A program made the translations under genes and the position numbers. From Sphaerosporella brunnea (taxonomy: Eukaryota > Ascomycota > Pezizomycetes > Pezizales > Pyronemataceae), in NCBI GenBank assembly GCA_008704415.1, contig VXIS01000260.1, positions 1 through 64,000 of the forward strand: a stretch of DNA of 64,000 nt, written 5' to 3'. Numbering within the stretch: the stretch's first letter is position 1; the number at the start of each line of letters is the position of its first letter. The notes beneath the pieces were generated by a model, which saw nothing but the letters and a program-made list of their open reading frames with translations, was not told the origin of the DNA and searched no databases. Below, one piece after another: positions 1-10,490 of the stretch.

Positions 1-1177
1 GTCCATGCTCGGCACGGAGTAAATCTCAGAACGGCGGAAATCCGGCGCGAGCCATTACTTTTGCGCTGCGGCTACTGCTGAGGTGTTGATGGAGTCCGAA
101 TCAAAGCACCAATTACGCCGCCAGATAGCGAGAGTGACGAGTGCGAAGGCACGAGCATTATCCACCACGGTGGCGTGGACGATCGCATGCACTATGGGAC
201 GATAGCGCGCAAGTTCTGGAGCAAGGCCGCCCCCGAAATTCCTATAGAAGAATATCTGTTCAGGTAAGTTTTAAATTTTACATTGCATTCACGCTGCGAC
301 CATCATCCACCACAAAAAAATGCCTGCCGTTCGAACAGTCAAATAGAATCTTCTACGCTCCCATGCGCAGCCTAGACCGCTTGAATGTTGAAGATTTTCA
401 AAGTCACAGAGTGGACCGTAGAGGCCTCTGTGGGAAGGTCTGGTAGGATGCGGCGATCTCAATGCTTGGGCGCGGCAACGAAATGGCAATAGCTGTCTCG
501 AGGTGAAGTCCGGCGAAAGGTCTCATGGCATCCTGGCCACTCGATGGCAATTGTCGTCGTGGCCACCTGCATTTGAGGCATAGCGCATTCGACTGTTCCA
601 ACGGCACGCGAAATCGTTCTGTCTACCCGAGCCCGCACCCGTCTAACAGCGGGTCTTTTTTTTTGCGGTGGCACCTACTCAATTCTGCATCGTTCCTTTC
701 CCCGGATTTTTGTTTTTATTTTCCATAATCCCTTCCACATGCATGCGTCGCCAAGCTTATGAGCTTATCGGGAAATGATCGGGACTGACATGTGACTGCT
801 CTAGGATACACCGCTTCTGCCCCCTCTCCACCGCTGTGTACCTCGCCGCCTCATTCTACCTGCATCGTATCGCTGTAATCGGACGGATAGTGCCGTTAAC
901 GCGCCTCAACGCCCATCGGCTAGTGCTTGCGGCTCTTAGAGTAGCTGCGAAAACGTTAGAAGACCTCAGCTACGCACAGAGCAGATTTGCTAAGGTCGGC
1001 GGGCTCAACGACCTGGAGCTTTCGCGGCTAGAAGTCAGCTTCTGCTTCTTGATGGATTTTGAGCTCAAGGTGGATCGAGCGATGCTGGAATCGCACGTGG
1101 AGGTCCTGAGAAACAGTGTGGAGGCGCAGGTCATGATGGGGAAAGACGGATTAGTGTTGATACGCACGCCGACGTAA
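1..1177 (+). CDS. PHO80-type cyclin, left copy, 5'-truncated
   Basis: Partial copy of the cyclin gene at 47861-50029. Exon 1 survives only as 1-263, ending at the CAG|gtaagt donor. A 541-nt intron follows, and exon 2 runs 805-1177 to TAA. Exon 2 encodes the diagnostic cyclin-box part (IHRFCPLSTAVYLAAS, then GGLNDLELSRLE). One T is missing near base 27 relative to the right copy, which shifts the frame of the short upstream remnant. The N-terminal three quarters of the protein lie outside the window or do not exist in this arm. Confidence 0.75.
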
Positions 1178-1708
1178 AGCGATCGGCCGGCAGTTGTTGA
1201 AGGAAGGGAACTTTTTTTTTCTCCCGGCGTCTGTTACTTTTTTGTCACCATGATACCACACATACACACATCTTCATACATACATCTTTCAGTGGCGGCA
1301 TCTCATCATTACCGATGCACGAATCATCCAACGAGGAACGGGAAGAGACAAATGCTGCTGATCATCTAATTATTATTTTTCTTTTTTTCTTCTCTCGCTT
1401 CGAGATTTTTTTGCTTTTACCCTTAATTCGGCGTTTGTAATTTGGAGTCTGTGTAATGCTTTGCTTTTTGGAGCGTGGGGTTTTTAGGTACTTCTATTCC
1501 GAAGAGCAGTAGCTCAGAGTCAGAATTCTGACACGTTACGGGTATGTACTGGGATGATGTACTTTTCTTTTTTTTTCTTTTTTTTTGTTATGCGGAAGGA
1601 AGGGACGGAACGATCGTCGATGCAATGGATGGATGGAGGGATGCTCTCCGCATGCAAAGAGGTCAGCAGAGCAGGTGATGTACAGTACCGTTTTGCTGTT
1701 GGAGGGAA

Positions 1709-1783
1709 TGAAGGAAGGAAGGAAGGGAATGAAGGAAGGAAGGAAGGGAAAAGAAGGGAATGAAGGAAGGAAGGAAGGAAGGG
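1709..1783. repeat. GGAA/GAAGG tandem repeat (left copy)
   Basis: Purine-rich tetra- and pentanucleotide repeat made of iterated ggaa and gaagg units. The matching tract in the right arm is at about 47239-47320. The right copy is followed by a run of 14 A where the left arm has a single A. Confidence 0.8.
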
Positions 1784-4020
1784 ACTAAGTAGAGTACTAC
1801 TCCCTACTCTCTGTATAAGCTATAAAATAATATACACAAACAGTTGAAAGAACTTACACCTTTGTCGTCTATTACTTTATTGTTGGAGAATTGGAAGTCC
1901 AAGGCTACAACTACCGTTTCTGCTCATGGGGGGCCCCGGGAAGCTGCCTTCTCCTTTCCCCGCAATGCAGTGTTGGTTTGCTCGCAACATGTGGGCGCCT
2001 GAACTGACCGAGTGGACGGCAGATCTCCCACGACTTTTCTTGATAAGCGGGATGACATCACAGCGCGCGTCGCCTTGAACTACCTACACCGAGAAATGCT
2101 GAAATTGAACTGGACTAGTTGCTACTACGAAGTGATTGCTGGGTAAAACCGCCGACACAGAGAGGCGGGATGCTAAGGTGGACATCCAGGTGAGCGCGCA
2201 GCATAGAAAGACTGAATCCTAACTACCCGTGTAGACTTCCTCCTTGCATATCCAGCTCAACCTAAGAAATCTATCAAGCGTTCTGTTTTGATATGTTTCG
2301 CCGTGTTGAGGTAGTTGCTCTCATCACCGCATCACCGGTCGTGAAAAAAATGCCGCCCGACAACTCAACAACAAAAACAATAGCACCTAAAAGCCCGAGA
2401 TGCCGGGGCGTCGAAGCGCCTAGACGGTCGCAGGCGACGGGAAGCCTACATGTCGATGCTCAACTCCGTGCGCTGGATCGGCGCCAATACAGGCCCCACG
2501 AAGGTGAGGTGAGGTTCTCACGCCGTTCCACCGCGGCAGCGGAGGGGGGCTGACGGTATGGGGCATGCCAGAGTTGGGAGTCAGATTCGATCGCAGAAGC
2601 CGAATCCAGGCCCTCCGGCAATCCTGAGGGAATGGTGAGAGAGTTGAGGATGCCGATCCACCTACCGGAATCGCACCGCCTACGGGTTCCCCACCGGGCC
2701 TGCCGATAAGGTTGGTTGGTGGTGGTGTGCAGCCATCCGAACAGGCGCCTGCGGCGGCTATGACGTTCCGCCCGACGACTGGTAAACGGCCTCCCGCTCT
2801 GTCGCCTCCCCGTCCCGTACAGTAGTCCCCGCGGCGATCAAGGCGTACCGCCGTGGTTGGCCAAGGGCGGCCTTGTTTTTGCGGTGCTGCAACACATGGT
2901 ATAGAAACCCCCCCCCCTTTTCCCCTCGTTTCACTGCTTCAGATTACCACACGGTGAAACACTCCCGTTCGCAGTCCGACCGGGAAAGGAGGAAGCGTTG
3001 TCACAAACAAAAGCGATTCGTATTTCAGTGTTGTATTACGGGTTACAGAAACAATGAATCATCCCAAACACAAAGAAGACAAACATACATACACAACCAC
3101 CCCCTAACCGTCCACATGGCAAGCTACCCACCGCAACCTCAACACCCAGCACGACAAACAACACTGCACCCAACTCCACCACAGCGAAGAAAAGGTTATC
3201 TGCTCGAAGTTGGAAGTCGATGCCAGGGGGCGCTGGAGGCTCGAGCCCGTTATCGTGACAGTGGTAGTTTTCGATGATGGGTTTTGCGTGAATCGTAACA
3301 GGCGTTTGCTGCCGCACGCAAAGTGATAGTCATAACCGCAGGAGCAGATGAGGTTTACGCCAGCGTTGGAGTTTGCATTAAGCTTGTTGTTCCTGTTGGC
3401 GTTGTTAATGTTGTTCGAATTCATGATAAGTGAGTGTGCTCTCAATAGCCTGATCAAAAACGCCGGGCTGGCTTTTTTAACTGAGCTGCTGCTCGCTCGG
3501 GTTTGTAGAATGGACGATGATGACAGCACTGTTGCTTCACTGCATATCACTCTGTACGAATTCGCGCCTACATACAAGCACGCCGCCCACCGAGCCGGGA
3601 TTTGTAGCTGCGCTAACCGAACAGCCAGGCCAGACTCATAGCCCAGGCGTTTTTGGGGCTGGCTATTGAGCCGGGGGGGGGAGAAATTATCCTACATATT
3701 ACGGGGTAAAATGTGGAGCGTTTGCTTGTTTCCCCACGCTTACTTACATGATGCAGAAGAGGTATTGCAGCATGTATGTGGGGGAGGGGAGGGTGCCAGG
3801 AAGTGTGTGGGGTGAGTGGGCAGTGCGCACCGAGTGTGTGTCCACGGGACCCAACGCTGGAGTCTCCGCGAGAATGAGAGGACCGGGCACGCGACTTGCC
3901 TAGATCGATCGATCGGGCGTCGGTGTTGGTTGTCTGTTTGTACGTGTGGATGTTGTGGATGGGGATGAGGAATGTGTTCCTGCAGCTGCAGGAGCGAGGG
4001 CGGGTGCGCGATGGGGAAGG

Positions 4021-4072
4021 GGTATGTATGTATGTGTGTGTATGTATGTGTGTGTATGTATGTATGTACCGG
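4021..4072. repeat. GTAT/GTGT microsatellite (left copy)
   Basis: Iterated gtat and gtgt units. The reverse-complement tract (acat/acac) lies at about 44937-44988 in the right arm. Confidence 0.85.
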
Positions 4073-4501
4073 GTGGCGGTGGATGCACGGGCCGGTGATG
4101 GAGGCACTGCTGCCTGCGTCGAGTGCACGCGTGGGTACAGAGGCGGTTCAAGCAGCTCTCGCAATCGATATGGGGTGTTGACGTTGCGAGGGAATGAGTC
4201 TTCCACAACGATGTATCTATCACACGCATCAACTAGGTACTCATAGTCTCGTACTCGTACCTACACCAGAATACCTACCTCTGCAGCAGTTCGAGTCGTC
4301 GGAAGAATCCCGGGTTGCTACGGCGTTCGGTCCCCATTCCGCCACCCCCCAACCAGCTGCAAGTGGTCAACAAGAACCCTGCACCACCCAACCCATGCAG
4401 CCATTCGTTCCATCGACAACGACAAAACCCCCCCAACACACACGCGAAACCAGCAACACCACGACAGCCAGCCAGCCAGCCACCTCCTTCGCCTCATCCC
4501 C

Positions 4502-4834
4502 ATGGCCAAGAAATCGCACAAACGCAAGCCGTCCAAAAAGCACGCGGCCCCAGCACCTGCGGCAGAAGCCGAGAAGATCGTATCCTCGCGGCTAAATCCG
4601 GACGGCACGGAGGTGTACCGGCTGCGGTGGAAGAACAGGGAGGCAGCGGACGACGCGTGGCGGACGCGGAAGCAGCTGGAGGCCGTGGCCGGGTGCGCGG
4701 AGTTGCTGGCGAGGTTTCTGGAGCTGGGCGAAGAGGGCGCCGCGAGAAAGGTCGGCTTTAAGGAAACGGTGCTGTTGAAACGAACTAATGCCGCTGGGAA
4801 CTCGGTTACTGAGGAGGTGGAGCTGAAGGGGTAG
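4502..4834 (+). CDS. Small chromodomain-like protein (left copy)
   Basis: A 110-residue intronless ORF. The N-terminus is basic and lysine-rich (MAKKSHKRKPSKKHAA), suggesting a nuclear protein. From residue about 24 to 75 it resembles a chromo or chromo-shadow fold: EKIVSSRL start, YRLRWKNREAADDAW in the position of the YLVKWKG..xxTWEP segment, then an acidic helix ELLARFLEL like the closing ELIEEF helix. The usual aromatic cage is only partly present (Y and W seen). The ATG is chosen because it directly precedes the basic tail and is intact in both arms. Chromatin binding is an inference from fold resemblance. The protein is short for an HP1 homologue, which has two domains. Confidence 0.55.
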   Translation: MAKKSHKRKPSKKHAAPAPAAEAEKIVSSRLNPDGTEVYRLRWKNREAADDAWRTRKQLEAVAGCAELLARFLELGEEGAARKVGFKETVLLKRTNAAGNSVTEEVELKG

Positions 4835-6191
4835 GGTTGTGCCGTGATTGTGGGTTGGTGTTGGAATGCTGCGGGCCAGGGGGGCGGCTGGGATGAGGGC
4901 GGTGGCCGCCAGGTAGGTGCTCTGGGAGGGAGCTGCGACGAGGCGGCGTGCTGATGTTGGGTCGAAGCCGCGCCTCCCGGTTGGATAGACAGACGGACGA
5001 CTTTTCCAAGGCTACTACTACAGGAGGGCGATGGAATTCGCACGGGAAGGAAGGAAGGAAGGAAAGAATCGGATACACGTTGTAACGAAACGACCAACGA
5101 GATAAACGTTGATGGAACGCTTTTGGATGTCGAGGTGCAGCGGCAGACTCACTACTCGATACGCCTTTTTCTTTTTGTTTAGTATAGCAGCCATTGTGAA
5201 AGTCTAATTTATGCCTTCTATCTGCCCTACCACTATTCCAGCCGCCTATTGGGGTCACCACTTCACGCGATGGCAGTAAGCTCACCTGCGTCGACATTCT
5301 CTTACGTCCACGGCATGGGGCTCAGGGAACTGTCATGACGAAGTCAATCGATTGTCTCGTCATGCATATGGCCAGGGCCAGATTAATAGTCTAAACTGCT
5401 GTAGTAGTAGATGGCCGCAAACACAACCATACACCCTCACTCTCCCTTCACAACTGTATTAACTCAAGAAGAAAAGCCATACAACCCAGCAAACCCAGGA
5501 ACCGGAGCAGACTGCGTATGTATCGACTACGGAATGAGCATGTGGTTTTTTTTTGGTGGCATATCCCTTTTTTAAAAAAATTATGAGGGAGGGAGATTTC
5601 CCTCTCTCGCAAGTATGTACTATTACCCCTCCGTCACCTCTTCTCTCGCGAGATATGGTCCATTAATCTCCTCGACAGCCATATAATATGCATATAGGTT
5701 TCAACTCTACTGGCAGTGGAAGAGACACTGAATACCCATCCAGTCTCGAATCATACCTTATGAATCTAACCACCCATTCTTCTCGCCCCACGCAGTGACC
5801 GATGGCCACGTAATCTACCAGCGCACTATCAGCACTAAGCGCGGCATAGCGACTCGCGCCTGAAGGACATGTCAGGACACAACATCTGTGGGCAGAGTTA
5901 CTCATCGGCCCACCCAGCTAGCAGATGCAGTCCTGAAAGCATCATCCAGCGGCAAACCAGATATGTACAGACAACCACGGCCCAATTGCAGGCCGACCGC
6001 GATGGTTTTCACCAGTAGCGAGTAATAAAACCATGGGAAGCCACGACTCCCTACTCTATAATCCAACCAATCATCACCGCCCACAACTCGCAAAAGCAAC
6101 CACAACCGCCAAGCATGTGACCCCTCCCCTACGCAACAGTATATAAACCCAAGCTCCCATCTGTGTAGTGTACTTCTCCCAACCCTCCATC
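4835..6191. other. Intergenic, with left-arm junction
   Basis: No supported gene. The junction at 5283/5284 is where the right arm holds an additional 5.39 kb. Around it (5190-5560) and again at 5760-5890 the two arms differ by many small indels, far more than elsewhere. The last 100 bases before 6192 form the promoter side of the F-box gene, with a TATAAA-like sequence (tatataaac) at about 6140. Confidence 0.6.
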
Positions 6192-7793
6192 ATGAGCGTT
6201 GTCCCTACCGAACTGTTGCTCCAAATCTTCAGCTACCTCGGCCCCATGGACTACCATGTATGCTCGCGCGTATGTTCATCTTGGCGAGCCGCAAAGGGGG
6301 CTCTTCAAGCGCTTTGACGACATTGCATTGCCAGCGTGAAAGCTAGGAAGGTGCCTCCCACGCTACTTGACGATGTCTCGAGCTCCCTATTCCAGCTTCG
6401 AAGAATGTTGTTCCGCTGCCTCACCGAGTGCTTGAGTTTCCACGAGAAGTGTCGCCTCGGGATGGCTGAGGAATATAAAACTGTTATGGAGGTGGGGGGA
6501 GGTGGATGTTGGCGGAGGATGGGGGGACATTTTCCGCCTTGGTCAGCAAGACGCAAATAGTGGTCTTTATACTTCCGGTATGTGGGTTCGGATCTCGAAG
6601 AGAAGAAGACAGTCTGGAGGTTTCGTACCAGAACTGTGGCGGGGCCATCGGCGGTCTGCCGGCTCCACGTTCCACCAAAGGTACCCCTGGTGCGGCGGTT
6701 CTATGCCGCCGAAGGCTATGGCGAGGATGGAAAGATGGGATTTGTCTTTCCGATGCTGCATGGGGAGAGGGCGGTTGTTAGATCCGGATCACGAACTGTG
6801 GTACGCTGGTATATCCAAAAACGGACCAGCCCAGTAAAATCAATAACCGCAGCGGCGATCGATTGGAAGACAAACCATTTTCGACTTCTAGGCTCCGGGT
6901 GTGTCTTGTAAGTTCCCTCATATCCCCAACACAGCGGTCATGGTTAGTAACTCAAGAAAGCATCTGTACGATCCACCAAAATGACACTACCTGCTCGCCT
7001 CGACCGTTCTCCAAGATATCATGGACGCCCATACCTTACTGGTCACCAATAACGACCATCAAATTCGCAAACCTGTGTCATCCCCAGCCCCATATTCTCG
7101 GGGACTTACAAACGCTCATCTTACCCTGTGAATGGAACAAAAAAGGATACTGTCAACGTGTCATCGACCGGGCCGTAGATGCCCCCGCCAAAAAAGTGTT
7201 TCATCCTGCAACTTCGAATTTCTGGGAACCAGAATCAGACGCCGATGATAATCCTCCAACTAGACGAAGAGCCCATAAACCGCCCGGGCCCTGTCTAGTC
7301 AGGTCTTTGTCGTCGTTAAAGACACACAGTACACGGAATTAGCCAGCTGGGACCCCCTATTGCTTGCAAGAGAAACATAACAAAGGATTCCAGTATCGTC
7401 TCTGCTGCTATCTCCACCTCTGAACCCGAGCTGCTGATTGCAGTACGAGATCCCTTTGGTGAGATCTGGCTATACGGCGTCGGCCAACTGGGCTTGGGTC
7501 GCTACGTCCGTGGCTGTGACTGGCTATGTCCGGGTCTGGAGAGTGTGTACGTGGGCAACGAGGAAAATGTCACAGATATGAGGTTTGCCAGAGGGAGCAG
7601 ACCCGGAGAAAATGCTTTGGTTGTTGCCTCAAAGGAGAGGGTGGTGAGCTGGCAGGTGAATGTGATGCTACAGTGGAAGAGACATGTGGTTGGAATCGAG
7701 CGAGAGCTCGAGACTCCTGGAAGTCATAGGAGATGGGTCGGAGGGTTGTGTGGCTGGGTGAGATACGTCCGAAAATTGGCTAGCAGATCGTGA
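6192..7793 (+). pseudogene. F-box protein gene, likely degenerate (left copy)
   Basis: The start encodes a clear F-box (MSVVPTELLLQIFSYL followed by VCSRVCSSWRAA), which in intact proteins recruits the SCF ubiquitin ligase through Skp1. After 42 codons the frame meets TGA (6315-6320 region). The same frame reopens directly behind it (KVPPTLLDDVSSSLFQLRR) and shifts again near 6500, where VGGGWGDIFRLGQQDANSG lies in another frame. A downstream segment ending at 7793 (ELLIAVRDPFGEIWLYGVGQL and on to the stop) looks like the C-terminus. Both arms carry the same stop and shift, so these are not arm-specific errors. Introns could explain the later shift, but the TGA lies inside continuous coding similarity. 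I read this as a pseudogene or a badly resolved gene. Confidence 0.5.
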
Positions 7794-8088
7794 GACTTGT
7801 ATTTCAGTTGCGTGAAGAGACTTAGACGCAAGCATGGTGTATCCAAAGTGGTGTTCTGCTAGAGATATGAACGAAGTTGGGACGGGTGATGTGATATGAT
7901 ATTGATACCGTAGAGGCAATGTGGTTGCCATGAGGCTGAGTGACTTCTCCACAGAGCGCCTTATTACCGAAGCTCTACGCTAACCTCCGTTCAATCCCCG
8001 TTCTCAAGCTCGTTTACCTGAAAGTCAAAACGAACGGACGGAAAGCCTCTGATTGGCCCCGTTGGGTAACTGTGATGACGTGAATCTG

Positions 8089-8104
8089 GTGCTCGCGAGC
8101 ACCG
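8089..8104. other. 16-nt perfect palindrome (left copy)
   Basis: GGTGCTCGCGAGCACC is self-complementary, with imperfect symmetry extending to about 28 nt (gaatct on one side, gaattc on the other). It lies some 620 bases upstream of the RPL26 start. It could be a dimeric factor site or a hairpin. No function can be assigned. Confidence 0.6.
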
Positions 8105-8246
8105 AATTCACCTACCAGAAGCCCATTGCAACAACCTCTCAGGTTGTCGCGCCCTTTGATATCTGTCGTCACCGTCCCCTCCGCTGCCTGTTGCCGTCGA
8201 CCTACTCTAGGTATGTGACGATCCTTGATTATTGGATCGAGCAAAG

Positions 8247-8521
8247 GCCCGTTAAAAACTACGGTTCATAATACCCACACAAGAACACCGTGCAGAGATC
8301 TAGAAGCCTGAGGCCACGAAGAGAACGCCCGTTCCAGCGGGAGGGCGGGCGTCTTTTGTCTTTTGTATACGTAGAGCGCCACGGTGCCGACCCCATATAC
8401 CTACTGCACTTGCAAGCCCGGGGTAGGATGTGACAATTCCGCTCGGCGCGGCCTTCTCTTCGCGCGACTGGTTTTCTCGTGGGCATTATGAACCGCGTGG
8501 GTCGAGTAGTTTTTGACGGGC
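8247..8521. mobile_element. 275-bp MITE-like element (left copy)
   Basis: The two ends are inverted repeats. The left end begins gcccgttaaaaactac and continues ggttcataatacccac. The reverse complement of the right end begins gcccgtcaaaaactac, has 11 extra bases, then ggttcataatgcccac. Apart from the extra 11 bases only about three positions differ. There is no internal ORF. I see no clear target-site duplication. The size, inverted ends and lack of coding fit a non-autonomous DNA transposon. Relation to an autonomous family is unknown. Confidence 0.6.
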
Positions 8522-8599
8522 ATTGTAGATGAACTTGCTAGATATGTTGATTTCTCACAACCGTTGTATGACCGGTCCGTGACGAGGTTGCACATGTCT

Positions 8600-8724
8600 G
8601 AACCACGTGACCATCCGTGCGGGCACAGTGTGGGCTTGGCGCCATCTCGCAGTCACCAACTTTACACTCCACACTTTGTGCCATTCCGCATTCCCTACCG
8701 CGCACCACGAGAGAAGGAAAAAAC
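8600..8724 (+). promoter_or_regulatory. RPL26 promoter (left copy)
   Basis: Upstream of the RPL26 ATG are a CACGTG box (8604-8609, within ccacgtgacc), which matches the CBF1-type E-box, and CAGTCAC (8650-8656), which matches the Homol-D-type element known from ribosomal protein promoters of several ascomycetes. Assignment is by motif and position only. Confidence 0.45.
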
Positions 8725-9297
8725 ATGAAGCTCAACACCGGTGCGTTAATCTCAAGCCCAGCCGTTCAAAAATTGCAATTCGAGAACCGAGGACAACGGC
8801 GATGACGGGGATTCCAGAAAGAGGAGGAGGAGAAGCGATGAGAGCGGCAGGAAATACTGACAATCCCAGGCATCTCGTCTTCCCGCAGAAAGTCGCGTAA
8901 GGCGCACTTCTCCGCGCCCTCATCGGTGCGCCGCAAGCTCATGTCAGCTACCCTCTCCAAGGAGCTGCGTGAGAAGTACGGAGTACGTTCTTTCTCTACC
9001 ACTCTCTCTTCTATACCCCGTTAAAAACAACTATCACAGGTCCGCTCCATGCCCATCCGCAAGGACGACGAAGTCACCATTGCCCGCGGCACCCACAAGG
9101 GTCGCGAGGGCAAGATCACCTCAGTCTATCGTCTCAAGTTCGTTGTGCACATTGAGCGCGTGACCCGCGAGAAAGTCAACGGCCAGAGTGTTCCGATCGG
9201 CATTGCCCCCTCCAAGGTTGTCATCAACAAGCTGAAGCTCGACAAGGACCGCGAGAAGATCTTGGAGCGCAAGGGCCGCAAGGTCGTCAAGGAGTAG
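8725..9297 (+). CDS. rpl26: 60S ribosomal protein L26 (uL24), left copy
   Basis: Exons 8725-8740, 8870-8982 and 9040-9297 join to a 128-residue protein, the normal size for fungal uL24. The first exon is only 16 nt (MKLNT plus one base). The protein begins [20 protein letters not shown] and contains the KOW-type core ([20 protein letters not shown], then [18 protein letters not shown]). It sits on the 60S subunit near the exit tunnel. Early 5' introns are typical of fungal ribosomal protein genes. The copy at 34331-34903 encodes the same protein. Confidence 0.95.
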
Positions 9298-10490
9298 AAG
9301 GCCTCAACCTAGGCTTTCCACTTTTTTTTTCTGCCTTTTCTTTTTTCTTTTTCACAACGGGCAAAATAACGGCACAACTTTCTTTGGTAACTAGGCGCTT
9401 CGGTTCGGAGTTGTTTGATTTACGGGTTCCGTCATGGGAAGACTGCGGTTGCATACACCATATGTACACAAAATAACCATCCGCTTTTCTTCTCGGGGCC
9501 GCCTCCGCTTGCGTGCGTGAGAAGTGATCCAACATTCGAGAAATCGATCACACCATCCCACCCCCAACCCCAACCCCATCCCCCTGCACAAAAAAACGCC
9601 ATATTATCTCCACGTTGACCACAACAAGTTCTTTCAGAACTTCCTCATGGTTTTCGTGGTATACGGTTGGCGGATAGTAACTTCTTCTTTGATGATGATG
9701 GACTTGCATTGCAGACCGACTCCGAAGTTGCGTTTCCGTGCTGGAAGCCGGTTTGAATGCGAGTAACATTTTCAGCCATCTCAGGTTGCGACATATAACG
9801 ATTAGGTTTGGGAATTCCGAATGTCTGATATCGTACTGTTGACTCACTCACTTGGTCGAATGCTACATTGTGCACGGCCAAGTCGACATCTCCGCCATTC
9901 AGGACAAGTAGATAAGTACTTAGGGTTCCCTATCACGGGTACCTGGTGCATGCCCAAGTACCTACTCTACATGCGTGTGCAGAGAGGACGGTATTGACTC
10001 ACCCGATCAGTAGGCCGCATTCTAGATTTGGGGAAGGGGAGGCTGGGGGCGAAGTGAGGCTTGATGATCTCTCATGAAAGGTTGACCGGTAGAATAACTC
10101 TCCTCAGCAGCGTTGGGGCGCCTTTTATTATCTAATGCAAGAATTTTTACCACCAATGCCCGTGCAAATCTCTCGACAAACAATATCATGACATCCGAAA
10201 GAAATAAGGAAAGTAAGGACCAAGTATCCAAACGAACGTAAACGAAAAAGAAGAGAAAAAGAAAAAAAAGAAGATAGTGCAAGTCTGGGGCACAGCTTCT
10301 CAAGCCGAGTGGTCAATTGTAACCCCACATGATGTAAGCTATGATCAAACAAAAAGCCCATGTTTTTCGTTTCCTCCCTCTCCGACTACAACCAACCCCG
10401 TTTTGTACAATCCCCGAAAAATAACAAGCACCATTGTCAGGAATTAAAGTAAAAGGAAGGTCGTTGAAGGAAGAGTTCTGCATATAGCTT
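9298..10490. other. 3' flanks of convergent genes (left arm)
   Basis: Region between the RPL26 stop and the stop of the minus-strand eIF4E-binding gene. It is T-rich just after RPL26 and A/G-rich near 10250-10275. No gene is supported. At 9770-9775 the left arm reads attttc, where the right arm has a run of 25 A. Confidence 0.6.

Larger units (their letters stand above)
1178..4501. other. Intergenic, no supported gene (left arm)
   Basis: The interval begins with the cyclin 3' flank. It contains T-rich runs (1208-1216, 1566-1586), a GGAA/GAAGG tandem tract at about 1709-1783 and a GTAT/GTGT microsatellite at 4021-4072. Short ORFs exist, for example at 2293-2553, 3104-3577 on the minus strand and 3613-4206 on the minus strand. 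They are low-complexity, overlap on both strands and show no family motif. A reading frame near 2440-2500 just before a gtgagg donor could be a stray exon, but I cannot support a gene. Confidence 0.5.

Noticed and set aside
3104..3577. 157-codon minus-strand ORF in the left arm (45429-45917 in the right arm)
   Set aside because: No domain, overlapping ORFs on the other strand, and an A run of different length in the right arm lies inside it.
9900..9960. cttagggttccc as a possible telomere-type motif near the arm
   Set aside because: A single TTAGGG occurrence with no tandem array; no telomere is present.
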